Below, piece by piece: positions 32,431-40,765 of a DNA stretch of 64,000 bases (the first letter of the stretch is position 1; each line of letters begins with the position of its first letter). Below the pieces are notes generated by a model. It was not told the DNA's origin, ran no database searches, and saw only the letters and a program-made list of their open reading frames with translations. Source of the stretch: Bradyrhizobium diazoefficiens (GTDB taxonomy: Bacteria; Pseudomonadota; Alphaproteobacteria; Rhizobiales; Xanthobacteraceae); the NCBI RefSeq assembly GCF_016616235.1, contig NZ_CP067100.1:4957001-5021000 (forward strand), in the 5' to 3' direction. Both the position numbers and the translations under genes were made by a program.

Positions 32431-33573
32431 ATGATTAGCTTTGAGTTCACCGAGCGCGACCGCCAATTGATCGAAGAGGCGCGTCGTCAGGCAAAGTTGG
32501 CGGCCAAATACGCCCGCGATTTCGAGAACGCCGAGGACAGCCTTCTGCCGCACGCCTACCCCGAAGCGGATGGATGCCCCAACGTGCGGGCTCTGCTCGA
32601 GGCCTTTGTCCATGAGACCAGTGGCCAGAAGATCATCAACGCGCTCCTGTACCTCGAGGATTGGTATGGTGGCGTTCCACTCCGCGAGCACAGATATTCG
32701 CTGGGTAACACCGTGCTGAAGATCGCCGGAACGGCCGAGCAGTATGACCGTTGGCACGACTGGACCATCGCCATCGGATTGACCGAGCCCGTTGGCGGCT
32801 CCGATCCGGCTTCGGTGAGGACCACGGCCCGGTATGACCCGGTCAGCCGCAACTGGATCATCAACGGCGAAAAGATTTTCATCACCTATGCCGAAGGATG
32901 CGACGCAGTCCTCGTCCTCGCGCGTGTGCTGCACCCGGAGCAGCCGCATCGCCTGTCCACCTTCATCGTCGAAAAGGGCACAGCGGGATTCAATGTCGGC
33001 CCTCAGATCCGCAAGATGGGTATCCGCTGGGAGGATACTGCGGCGCTTTCCTTCGTCGATTGCCAGGTTCCGGCCTTCAATCATGTCGACGGTGACCTGA
33101 AGAAAACGCTCCAATCATTCAGCGAATCCCGTCCGGTCGTCGCGGCTTACGCGCTGGGCGTCTCGCGGGCCGCGCTCGACTACACTTGGACCCAGCTTCG
33201 CAACGCCGGCATCGAGCCCGACTACAACGCGCGGCTGGCCACGCAACCGATGGCCGCCGGCCGCCTGCTCTCCCTGGAGGCCGAATGGGAGGCGACCTGG
33301 CTCACCGTGGTCCGTGCCAAGTGGATCGAGCAGCGAGAGGGGCCGGGCAAGGTCAACTCTTCCATGGCCAAAGCCATGGGCGGGATGCTGGCACGCCGCG
33401 TCACCCAGGCCTGCATCGACGTCCTCGGCGCCGCGGGTCTCTCCGCTGCCGGTCCGTTGGAAAAGCTGTTTCGCGATGCGCGCATCTTCGACATCTATGA
33501 GGGGACCGGGGAAATCCAGCGGCTGATCATCGCCCGCCATATTCTCGGTTATTCGCCCAAAGAGCTCAACTGA
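32431..33573 (+). CDS. Acyl-CoA dehydrogenase, catalytic partner subunit
   Basis: A 380-residue enzyme with the intact motifs missing in its neighbour: AIGLTEPVGGSDPASVRTTA for FAD/substrate and FDIYEGTGEIQRLIIARHIL with the catalytic Glu in YEGT. Also visible are WIINGEKIFITYAEGCDAVL and GAAGLSAAGPLEKLFRDARI. It follows the degenerate subunit by 25 bp in the phosphatase operon, and the pair probably forms one heterotetramer. The enzyme would suit a bulky or cyclic acyl-CoA if it follows the steroid examples; that part is inference. Confidence 0.85.
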   Translation: MISFEFTERDRQLIEEARRQAKLAAKYARDFENAEDSLLPHAYPEADGCPNVRALLEAFVHETSGQKIINALLYLEDWYGGVPLREHRYSLGNTVLKIAGTAEQYDRWHDWTIAIGLTEPVGGSDPASVRTTARYDPVSRNWIINGEKIFITYAEGCDAVLVLARVLHPEQPHRLSTFIVEKGTAGFNVGPQIRKMGIRWEDTAALSFVDCQVPAFNHVDGDLKKTLQSFSESRPVVAAYALGVSRAALDYTWTQLRNAGIEPDYNARLATQPMAAGRLLSLEAEWEATWLTVVRAKWIEQREGPGKVNSSMAKAMGGMLARRVTQACIDVLGAAGLSAAGPLEKLFRDARIFDIYEGTGEIQRLIIARHILGYSPKELN

Positions 33574-33649
33574 CGAGCAGCGCGCGCATCGCTATACCCT
33601 CCAGCCTCGCCCCGGAGGGCTAAGGGCCCGTGTCTTGATCGCCCCTTAA

Positions 33650-33668
33650 AATACGCTAGTGTATGGTA
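33650..33668. promoter_or_regulatory. Island operator copy 5, in front of MarR gene 2
   Basis: Reads AATACGCTAGTGTATGGTA. The core TACGCTAGTGTA is a near-perfect dyad. It lies 41 bp before the preferred MarR start at 33710, the usual arrangement for autorepression. Confidence 0.65.
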
Positions 33669-33709
33669 TGAACTCAGCGGTCCATCGGGCCTGCTCCAAG
33701 GGACACTGG

Positions 33710-34225
33710 ATGGTTGATCAGCCCGCCTGGGATCTGCGACTCGGATACCTCATTCATGACGTATCGCGGCTGAGGAGGATGATGTTCGATCGCGCCCTCG
33801 CCCCGCTCGGAATTACCCGTTCGCAATGGTGGGTGCTGGCGTTCATTTCCCGAAAGGACGGCTTGCCCCAGGTCCAGCTGGCCAACGAGCTCGATGTCGG
33901 CAAGGTTGCGGTGGGGGCCCTGATCGACCGTCTGGAATCGTCGGGATTCGTGATCCGTCACGCCGATCCGATCGACCGGCGCGTCAAACGTGTCTTCGTG
34001 ACCAAGCAAGCCAAGGGCTTCCTCGAACGAATCCGCAAGGAGACCGACAAGTTCAACGCCAGCATCGCCAAGGGCATCGACCGTAAGGAGCTGGAGGCGG
34101 CCTCTCACGCCCTGCTGGCGATGAAGCACAACCTGCTCGCCCTGTCCGACGGCAACGCGTCCGACGGAACAAAGGGCGAGCCGGTCGCCAAGTCGAAGCC
34201 GCGACGGCGACGACGCGCCGCCTAG
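33710..34225 (+). CDS. MarR-family transcriptional regulator 2 (candidate master regulator)
   Basis: A 171-residue winged-helix protein from the ATG at 33710 (MVDQPAWDLRLGYLIHDVSR), chosen because AAGGGA precedes it and the GTG at 33659 lies inside the operator. The DNA-binding part is PLGITRSQWWVLAFISRKDG to VGKVAVGALIDRLESSGFVI, with the wing HADPIDRRVKRVFVT. The C-terminal tail is basic (KSKPRRRRRAA). It is a paralogue of the regulator at 22593. With an island operator in its own promoter, it is the best candidate to bind the eleven repeated sites. The likely inducer is a pathway CoA ester, as in other MarR proteins of aromatic and alicyclic pathways. Confidence 0.85.
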   Translation: MVDQPAWDLRLGYLIHDVSRLRRMMFDRALAPLGITRSQWWVLAFISRKDGLPQVQLANELDVGKVAVGALIDRLESSGFVIRHADPIDRRVKRVFVTKQAKGFLERIRKETDKFNASIAKGIDRKELEAASHALLAMKHNLLALSDGNASDGTKGEPVAKSKPRRRRRAA

Positions 34226-34249
34226 TCTCGCCCCCAGCCCGGCGCCAGC

Positions 34250-35536
34250 CTAGCGTGGCGGACCGCCTCCGGCATCGAGCAGATGCCACGTCGATCCCTC
34301 GAACCGCATCAACCGCCAGTCCTTGATGGGAGCGAAATCGTCCGGCGACGTATGCAGCTGAATTCCGGGCAGCAGCATTCCCAGGTCGACATCCTTCAGA
34401 TTCGCCGCAACCCTCATGACGTTCTCTCGCGAGAGATCATCGCCGCACTCCTTCAGCACATGAACCAGTGCCTGCGCCGTATTGTAGCCGTTGACGATCA
34501 GCGTATCGCTACGGTCCGCGGCAGGAATATACCGGTCCACGAATGCGCTGAATGCGACAAACCCGGCGTCGGCTTTCCACGCCGGGTCGTTCGGGTCCTT
34601 GAAATAGGCCGCTGAGATCGCTCCCTGGGCGGTCTCGATACCCACCGGCTTTATCACGCTACCGATTGACGCGGATACGTAGCTCAGAATGTGCAACGGC
34701 CGCCAGCCGATTTCCGCCAGTCGCTTGAGGACCTGGGCGGCGAACTTCGGCGTCGCGACGTCGAGGAGCACGTCGGCGCCCGTCGCCTTGAGCTTGACCA
34801 GATGGGAGTCAATGGTTGGCTCCGACACGTCGAACGGCTCTTCGGTGACGATCATCGACTGCGCTTTAGGGCCTAGCCCTCGCTTCAGTCCCCGAACGTA
34901 ATCCTTGCCGAGATCATCGTTCTGAAACAAGATCGCGATCCTCGCATCGGATCGATGTTCCAGAAGATACTTCGCGTAGAATTCCGCCTCGGTCTCGTAG
35001 CTGGGCGTGAAGCCGATCGTCCACGGGAAATTTCTGGGATCGTTCCACTTCGCGGCGCCGCTCGACACGAACAGTTGCGGCACTTTCTTCGCGTTGAGGT
35101 ACTTCTGGACGGCGGAGTTCGTTGCCGTCCCCATGGCGTTGAACACCAGAAGCACCTCGTCGCTCTCGACCAGCCGACGGGTCTGTTCGACCGTCTTGGA
35201 CGGCGAGTAGCCGTCATCGTACGACAGGAACGTGATCTTGCGGCCGTTGATGCCGCCCTCCTCGTTGACCTTCCTGAAAAAGGCCGCCTCCGTCTTCGCG
35301 ACCATGCTGAAGGCAGACGCCGGTCCACTGTAGGGCGATGTGTTTCCGATCTTGATCTCGGTGTCGCTGACGCCGGGTCCGTATGTCCTGTCCGCGGCCG
35401 AGCCCCATCCGCAGGAAGCGATCGTGGCCACAGCAATACAGGTGGCAGCTACGAGATTTCGTCTGGGGATTCCCCCCTTCGTTCCACGGCCGCATGACTC
35501 TTCGTCCGGCGCCGACTGCTGATCGAGACCTCGCAT
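34250..35536 (-). CDS. Branched-chain-type ABC transporter substrate-binding protein
   Basis: A periplasmic binding protein of 428 residues (LivJ/type I fold). The N-terminus is RRNLVAATCIAVATIASCGW, a signal sequence; IASC fits a lipobox, so it may be a lipoprotein. The mature part starts TYGPGVSDTEIKIGNTSPYS. Other family marks are FNAMGTATNSAVQKYLNAKK and LFVSSGAAKW. The paralogue at 58732 is strikingly similar (YGPGV-x-NTEIK, YSGPASAFA). ATG 35536 has GGGAGC upstream. It is divergent from the MaoC gene at 35652 and shares the operator at 35583-35601. No permease adjoins, so it probably feeds the LivHMGF system at 49-53 kb. Confidence 0.87.
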   Translation of the reverse strand: MRGLDQQSAPDEESCGRGTKGGIPRRNLVAATCIAVATIASCGWGSAADRTYGPGVSDTEIKIGNTSPYSGPASAFSMVAKTEAAFFRKVNEEGGINGRKITFLSYDDGYSPSKTVEQTRRLVESDEVLLVFNAMGTATNSAVQKYLNAKKVPQLFVSSGAAKWNDPRNFPWTIGFTPSYETEAEFYAKYLLEHRSDARIAILFQNDDLGKDYVRGLKRGLGPKAQSMIVTEEPFDVSEPTIDSHLVKLKATGADVLLDVATPKFAAQVLKRLAEIGWRPLHILSYVSASIGSVIKPVGIETAQGAISAAYFKDPNDPAWKADAGFVAFSAFVDRYIPAADRSDTLIVNGYNTAQALVHVLKECGDDLSRENVMRVAANLKDVDLGMLLPGIQLHTSPDDFAPIKDWRLMRFEGSTWHLLDAGGGPPR

Positions 35537-35582
35537 GACATTGCTCCCATCCGCAGGTGCGGGTACATCCGCCATTCTATTT

Positions 35583-35601
35583 AGTACGCTATCGTACTAT
35601 A
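35583..35601. promoter_or_regulatory. Island operator copy 6, perfect dyad
   Basis: Reads AGTACGCTATCGTACTATA. TAGTACG and CGTACTA form a perfect 7-bp inverted repeat around CTAT, the most symmetrical copy. It lies 47 bp upstream of the binding-protein ATG and 51 bp upstream of the MaoC GTG, so one site can control both. Confidence 0.7.
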
Positions 35602-35651
35602 ATGTGCCTCTGTTGAGAGCAACCGCCAACCCGCGCAATCCGGAGCATCAC

Positions 35652-36506
35652 GTGAACTTGGAAGCCGTCCGCAATTTCCGCTTCAACTCCGTCTCGCAAG
35701 ACTTCAGCCGCCGCGACACGATCCTGTACGCGCTCGGTCTCGGCTTCGGCTGCGATGCGCTCGATCCCGAGCAATTGCGCTTCGTGCTGGAAGACAGGCT
35801 CCAAACCGTCCCGTCGATTTGCTGCGTTCTTGCGCATCCCGGTCGCTGGGTCGCGGCGCCCGAACTGGCCATCGATTGGATCCGATTGCTCCACGGCGAG
35901 CAGACCTTCGAGATTCACCATCCGATTCCGCCCGAAGGCTCCGTCAGAGGCGACTACGAAATCGCCGCGGTCGAGGACAAGGGCGTGGACAAGGGAGCTA
36001 TTCTTCACCTCGTGAAAACCTTGAGCGACGCAGTGACGGGAACCCGCTTCGCAACCGTCCGCTCGGTCCTGTTCCTTCGCGGCGACGGCGGCTGCGGCGG
36101 CTTTGGCGACCCGGTCCGGTCCGTCGCGCCGCTGCCGGACAGTCCGCCGTCGCTCACACTGGAAATCCCGACGCTGCCGCAGTCGGCGCTAATCTACCGG
36201 CTCAGTGGCGACTACAATCCAATTCACGCCGATCCGGAGGCTGCCCGCAAGGCGGGGTTCGAGCGGCCCATCCTGCACGGCCTCTGCACATTCGGGATCG
36301 CGACCCGTGCCATCCTGTCCGCCTTCGCCAGCAACGCTCCGGAGCGGCTCCAATCGCTTTCAGTTCGTTTCAGCCGCCCCGTATTCCCGGGCGAGACGAT
36401 CCGTACCGAGTTTTTCCCATCCCGCGGCGAAATCCGTTTTCGCGCGATCGCCGTCGAGCGCAATGTTATTGTGCTCGATCGCGGTACGGCTCGCTTGACG
36501 ATGTGA
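35652..36506 (+). CDS. MaoC-family enoyl-CoA hydratase 2 (double hot-dog)
   Basis: A 284-residue (R)-specific hydratase resembling the hydratase-2 domain of MFE-2. The catalytic motif is LIYRLSGDYNPIHADPEAAR with Asp, Asn and His all present, followed by GFERPILHGLCTFGIATRAI. The N-terminal half holds the non-catalytic hot-dog that makes the acyl pocket. GTG 35652 is preferred because CGGAG lies 7 bases before it and the operator lies outside the gene. It would make the (3R)-hydroxyacyl-CoA that the MFE-2-like SDR at 14218 could oxidise. A paralogue is at 53105. Confidence 0.86.
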   Translation: MNLEAVRNFRFNSVSQDFSRRDTILYALGLGFGCDALDPEQLRFVLEDRLQTVPSICCVLAHPGRWVAAPELAIDWIRLLHGEQTFEIHHPIPPEGSVRGDYEIAAVEDKGVDKGAILHLVKTLSDAVTGTRFATVRSVLFLRGDGGCGGFGDPVRSVAPLPDSPPSLTLEIPTLPQSALIYRLSGDYNPIHADPEAARKAGFERPILHGLCTFGIATRAILSAFASNAPERLQSLSVRFSRPVFPGETIRTEFFPSRGEIRFRAIAVERNVIVLDRGTARLTM

Positions 36507-36536
36507 GCCCGCTATGCGTGCGGCGCCCTCGTAGAA

Positions 36537-37514
36537 TTACTTCTTTTCTATCTTCGCGATCTCGACGATCTGCGCCCATCGCCTGGTGTCCGCGTCGGCG
36601 AACAAGCCGAGTTCGGCCGGCGTCGTCAGGAACGGTTTTGCGCCGACCGATTCCAGATAGACGCGTGTGTCCGCGGTCTCCAAAAACGCGCGCACAAACC
36701 GGTTGAGTCGATCGATGACTTCAGCCGGCGTCCCCGACCGCACGAAGACGCCGACCCAGGCGGTCAGCTCCGATCTCTGCAACCCGATCTCCGTCATCGT
36801 GGGCGCATCCGGCAGGCTCGCAATCCTCTCACCACTGGTGACCGCGAGCACCCGGAGCTGATGATCCTGAATCAACCCCTGGGCACTGGCAGGGTCGGCG
36901 AAAACACAGTCGATCTGACCGCTCAGCAGATCCGTCAGCGCCTGCGGCATGCCGCGATAGGGCACGTGCTGCATCTTGATGCCGGCGTCATAGCGAAACA
37001 GTTCGGCGGCGCCCCTGCTCGAGGTGTTTCCACTTCCAAACGACAAGGGTTGCGCGCGCGTCTTTGCGAGTGCGACGAATTCTGCGACGGTTCGCGCCGG
37101 GAAGTCGTTCTTGACGGTGAGCAGCAATGGTATGCTCATGATACCCGCAACCGGCGCAAAATCCGCCTTGGGGTCGAAGGGCATCTCGTTGAACAGATTG
37201 ACGTTGGCGGCGTGGGTCGAGTTCGTGGTGACAAACACGTTGTAACCGTCGGCGTCCGCCCTCAGCACCGACAGCGCCGCGAGATTGCCGTCGGCGCCGG
37301 GCTTGTTCTCCACCAGGACCGTCACGCCAGCCTGGTTCTGGATGCTCTCGGCGAGGCGCCTGGTCACGCCGTCGGTCGCACTGCCGGCCGGAAACGGCAC
37401 CGTCAACGTCACGCGCCGTGAAGGAAAGGGCTGCGCCGAGGCCTCTCGCGCACTCACCGTCGCAAAGGTCACGGCTACGGCAAGACAGGCCATTGTGAGG
37501 ATGCGAATTGTCAT
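36537..37514 (-). CDS. Tripartite tricarboxylate transporter (Bug family) substrate-binding protein
   Basis: A 325-residue periplasmic receptor. The signal peptide MTIRILTMACLAVAVTFATV ends near SAREASAQPFP. The mature protein begins PSRRVTLTVPFPAGSATDGV, the Bug signature, with VLVENKPGADGNLAALSVLR following. Family members bind carboxylates and some aromatic acids. The membrane subunits TctA and TctB are not in the window, so it is an orphan receptor here. It is convergent with the MaoC gene and lies just downstream of the phosphatase at 37593 on the minus strand. Confidence 0.88.
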   Translation of the reverse strand: MTIRILTMACLAVAVTFATVSAREASAQPFPSRRVTLTVPFPAGSATDGVTRRLAESIQNQAGVTVLVENKPGADGNLAALSVLRADADGYNVFVTTNSTHAANVNLFNEMPFDPKADFAPVAGIMSIPLLLTVKNDFPARTVAEFVALAKTRAQPLSFGSGNTSSRGAAELFRYDAGIKMQHVPYRGMPQALTDLLSGQIDCVFADPASAQGLIQDHQLRVLAVTSGERIASLPDAPTMTEIGLQRSELTAWVGVFVRSGTPAEVIDRLNRFVRAFLETADTRVYLESVGAKPFLTTPAELGLFADADTRRWAQIVEIAKIEKK

Positions 37515-37592
37515 GAAAGGCGGCTCCCGGAGGACATTTTCAACACAGACGACATTGGCTCGCCGCGCGGCTCGTGATCGGCAAACGCCACG

Positions 37593-38189
37593 CTAGCAAT
37601 ATTCGTCGTTGATGCATTCGACCGCCAGGTCCGCAAGCGTCGTGCCGGATATGCGTGTCAGGGAACAATGACTGATCCGCAACTTGTTCCTGTTCTCGAG
37701 CCCGAGGGCGTGCTGCACCAGAACTTTGATGGGGGTGCCGTGGCTGAAGACCGCTATGGCGCGCGCTCGCGATGCCAGCAGATCCTCGCATGCGCCAAGC
37801 ACAGCGGCATTGAATTCGGCCTCATCTTTCCCGAAGAACGCCGCGGGCGAGGCCAGGAACTCTGTCCATCGTTCCGGATACTCGCGCTTGATGGTCTCGG
37901 GCGAGCGGTAACGGTCGGTATGCAAGTCGACCTCGGCAATCTCCTCGATAATTTCGACCGGCAGATCAGTCAGGGACGCCAATGGCTGCGCCGTCAGACG
38001 CGCCCGCCGCTGCGGGCTCGACACGATCCGATCGATGCCGTCGCCGGCGAGCAATTCGGCCACACGGCGCGCCTGCAACGCTCCCTCGCTGGTCAAGGGA
38101 GGATCGCCTGGATCCAGCGGATTTCCCTCATCCGGCTCACCGTGCCTGACGAGAATGAGGCGGGTCGCACCAAGAAGCTTTTCAGCCAT
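37593..38189 (-). CDS. Histidine phosphatase family protein 2
   Basis: A 198-residue phosphatase of the same group as the protein at 30695. It reads MAEKLLGATRLILVRHGEPD, then DPGDPPLTSEGALQARRVAE, SSPQRRARLTAQPLASL and FSHGTPIKVLVQHAL with the second catalytic His. GGAGAACGAAC precedes ATG 38189, so the longer frame to 38288 is not used. Two related phosphatases in one catabolic island is unusual. It lies between the CoA-racemase operon and the Bug receptor on the minus strand. Confidence 0.82.
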   Translation of the reverse strand: MAEKLLGATRLILVRHGEPDEGNPLDPGDPPLTSEGALQARRVAELLAGDGIDRIVSSPQRRARLTAQPLASLTDLPVEIIEEIAEVDLHTDRYRSPETIKREYPERWTEFLASPAAFFGKDEAEFNAAVLGACEDLLASRARAIAVFSHGTPIKVLVQHALGLENRNKLRISHCSLTRISGTTLADLAVECINDEYC

Positions 38190-38363
38190 GTTCGTTCTCC
38201 GCTCGAGGCGCATCGGCAGGTTCTGAGAATGGTTCGCTCCGTCAATCGTCGAGCCTTTCGCGCTCCGAAAATCGGCCGCCGCAATCAAGCGGCGGCCAAG
38301 TCACAGGAGAGCAGGCGTACCGGCCTGCCAGCGGACCTCTCATTCCAAAAACCCCAAATCGTC

Positions 38364-39515
38364 TCAGAGATCGGCCATCGCGCCGGCAGCCACCAACGCC
38401 TGACGATCCCCTGGGGGAATCCCCCAGTCCGCCAAGGCAGCGTAGCCGTCCGCGCCGGGGCGAGACGCCGGTCGCGCGATTTCGGATACGGTGCGCGAAA
38501 ACCGGGGCGCCGGACTCGGATGACGGACACCGTCGAACATAGCGTAGACGTCGCGCGTCTTCATCTGCGGGTGCGACGGCGCTTCGTCGATAGTCAGCAC
38601 CGGCGAAAGACAAGCGTCACGCCCGCTGGCTGCCGCAGCCCATTCGTCCCTCGTCCGCGACGCAAAGACGCGCGCGAACACGCTTCGCATCATGGGCCAG
38701 GCCGGTCGATCGTTCTGCGCGGGCATCTGCTGCGGATCCAGACCCATGACCTCGACGAGATTGGCGTAGAAGTGCGGCTCGATCGCGCCGACAGCGACGT
38801 ACCTCCCATCTTTGGTCTCATACGTACGGTAGAATGGCGCTCCACCATCCACGATGTTGTCGGCACGCTTCTCCGACCATGTGCCTTGCTGGCGAAAGGC
38901 CTGGAATGCCGACATGAGATGGGTGACCCCATCGATCATGGCGACGTCGATCGTCTGCCCGCGTCCTGATCGCTTCGCTTCCCATGCCGCCGCCAGTACG
39001 CCGACGACGAGATAAAGAGCGCCTCCGCCCAGATCGGCCACCAGGTTGAGCGGCGGCGGCGGCGGCCGATCATCGTCGCCGAGGCAGTGCAGCGCACCCG
39101 TCAGCGCCAGGTAATTGATGTCATGGCCGGCCTCCCTCGCCAGCGGTCCGGACTGCCCCCAGCCCGTCATGCGTGCGTAGACCAGCGACGGATTAGCGGC
39201 GTGGCACGTCTCCGGTCCCAATCCCAGTCGTTCCATCACGCCCGGACGAAATCCCTCCACGAGGATGTCCGCTTGCCCCAGCAGCTTGAGGATCGTCGCG
39301 ACCGCCTCCGGCTTCTTCACGTCCAACGCGATCGAGCGTTTGCTCCGATTGTAGAAGTCGAACTGCGGCGGCAGTTCCGGCTCGCTTCCCGGCTTAAGAA
39401 TGCGATCGATCCGCAACACGTCCGCTCCGAGATCTCCCAGCAGCGCGCAAGCGAACGGCGCGGGGCCGATGCCTCCCATTTCAACGACCCGAAAACCATC
39501 GAGCGGTCCCGTCAC
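38364..39515 (-). CDS. Alpha-methylacyl-CoA racemase-like CaiB/BaiF protein
   Basis: A 383-residue family III protein whose active-site residues fit racemases: His131 in REAGHDINYLALTG and Asp161 in LNLVADLGGGALYLV, with RSKRSIALDVKKPE at 58-71. These are the positions of the His/Asp pair in mycobacterial MCR. Epimerising a 2-methylacyl-CoA would let beta-oxidation proceed past a methyl branch, so the growth substrate is probably methyl-branched. The start overlaps the stop of the 3-hydroxyacyl-CoA dehydrogenase (ATGA). It ends the minus-strand operon that starts at the ligase at 46949. Confidence 0.84.
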   Translation of the reverse strand: MTGPLDGFRVVEMGGIGPAPFACALLGDLGADVLRIDRILKPGSEPELPPQFDFYNRSKRSIALDVKKPEAVATILKLLGQADILVEGFRPGVMERLGLGPETCHAANPSLVYARMTGWGQSGPLAREAGHDINYLALTGALHCLGDDDRPPPPPLNLVADLGGGALYLVVGVLAAAWEAKRSGRGQTIDVAMIDGVTHLMSAFQAFRQQGTWSEKRADNIVDGGAPFYRTYETKDGRYVAVGAIEPHFYANLVEVMGLDPQQMPAQNDRPAWPMMRSVFARVFASRTRDEWAAAASGRDACLSPVLTIDEAPSHPQMKTRDVYAMFDGVRHPSPAPRFSRTVSEIARPASRPGADGYAALADWGIPPGDRQALVAAGAMADL

Positions 39516-40765
39516 GATTCACTCTCCGTCTTTCGATATTTCGACAATCCAGTGCCACCGCGCGCGAGTTCGTGCAGCCAAGGACTTGGCGCGAACCGTT
39601 CGCCATGAGCAGCCGCGAGCCTGCTGCACAATTCGACGAATTGGCTGATCCCGAATGTCTCGACCCAGCTCGCAATTCCTCCCGAGGATTTTGGGAATCC
39701 GAGACCGAGAACCGAGGCCGTATCGGCGTCATCCGCGCTGGAGATGGTGCCCTCCTCGAGACAGCGCATGGCCTCGCGCGCTTCTGCCGCGAGCAGGCGC
39801 AGTTCCACGGCCCGGCCGTCCGGCTGACCGTCTGCTCGCGGATAAAGCGAACCGAGACCGGCCCATGGGGCGCGTTCGCCGCTTGCCGGCCAATTGTAGA
39901 AACCGCCGCCGCGACCGCGACCGCATCGCCCGCTCTCGGCAAGGACTTTGAGCACCGGCTCGGCCAAAGGCCGACAGAAGCGGGCTTGCTGGCCGTCGGC
40001 GCGGGCCTGCTTCGCCTGCTGCAAATTCAGCGTGATCCCAGTCTCATCCAGTGTTGCCAACGGGCCGATTGCACGGCCGACGGCGATCGCGGCCATATCG
40101 ATACGCTCGGCTTCGACGCCCTCCTGCAGCATGCAGACCGCCTCATCGAGATAGGCGGCAAAGACGCGTGTCGCGAAGAAGGATGGACCATCGCGGACGA
40201 CGATCGGCACCTTGCCGATCGCCTTCACCAAGGCAAGGCCGTCCCGCAAGGCACGCCCCGAGGTTCGCTCTCCCCGGACGACCTCGACCAGGGGCATGCG
40301 TTCGGCCGGGGAGAAGAAGTGCAGTCCCAAGAACCGCTCCGGACAGCGCAGCGCCGTAGCGAGTCCTGACACCGGGAGCCCCGACGTATTCGTCGCCACG
40401 ACCGTGTCGATGGTGACCGCCCGTTCGATCTGCTGCAGCACGTCCTCTTTCGTGGGCCGGTCTTCTGCCACGCTTTCAATGACAAGGCCGCAGCGGCTCA
40501 ACTCTTGAGGCGTGAAGGGGCTGACTGCGATCAGGTCCACAATCCGACGGCCCTTGTCCTCCGACATCCGACCTCGGCTGACCTGACGCTCGACCGACGT
40601 TCGGATGCGCGCTTTCGTGTCTGACGCCCGATCCGCATTCCTCGCGCAAAGGACGACCTGCCGCCCGGAGGCCGCGATGGCCTGAGCGATGCCGCCCCCC
40701 ATGAGGCCGGCTCCGACGATCCCGAGCGGGTTCGCCCGATCAGCGATGGAATTGGACCACGTCAT
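39512..40765 (-). CDS. 3-hydroxyacyl-CoA dehydrogenase
   Basis: A stand-alone (3S)-hydroxyacyl-CoA dehydrogenase of 417 residues with FadJ/FadB-like layout. The NAD motif is LGIVGAGLMGGGIAQAIA; then come VIESVAEDRPTKEDVLQQIE, ATNTSGLPVSGLA, the catalytic-His region GLHFFSPAERMPLVEVV, and DGPSFFATRVFAAYLDEA. A second C-terminal helical domain follows (DDADTASVLGLGFPKSSGGI). It supplies the module missing from the FadJ-like hydratase at 26980. I start at ATG 40765, overlapping the nitroreductase end by 26 bp. The stop overlaps the racemase start, so it is tightly coupled. Confidence 0.87.
   Translation of the reverse strand: MTWSNSIADRANPLGIVGAGLMGGGIAQAIAASGRQVVLCARNADRASDTKARIRTSVERQVSRGRMSEDKGRRIVDLIAVSPFTPQELSRCGLVIESVAEDRPTKEDVLQQIERAVTIDTVVATNTSGLPVSGLATALRCPERFLGLHFFSPAERMPLVEVVRGERTSGRALRDGLALVKAIGKVPIVVRDGPSFFATRVFAAYLDEAVCMLQEGVEAERIDMAAIAVGRAIGPLATLDETGITLNLQQAKQARADGQQARFCRPLAEPVLKVLAESGRCGRGRGGGFYNWPASGERAPWAGLGSLYPRADGQPDGRAVELRLLAAEAREAMRCLEEGTISSADDADTASVLGLGFPKSSGGIASWVETFGISQFVELCSRLAAAHGERFAPSPWLHELARGGTGLSKYRKTESES

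Noticed and set aside
38411..38427. Perfect 17-bp palindrome CTGGGGGAATCCCCCAG
   Set aside because: It lies inside the coding end of the racemase-like gene and encodes WGIPPG-type residues; no promoter context.
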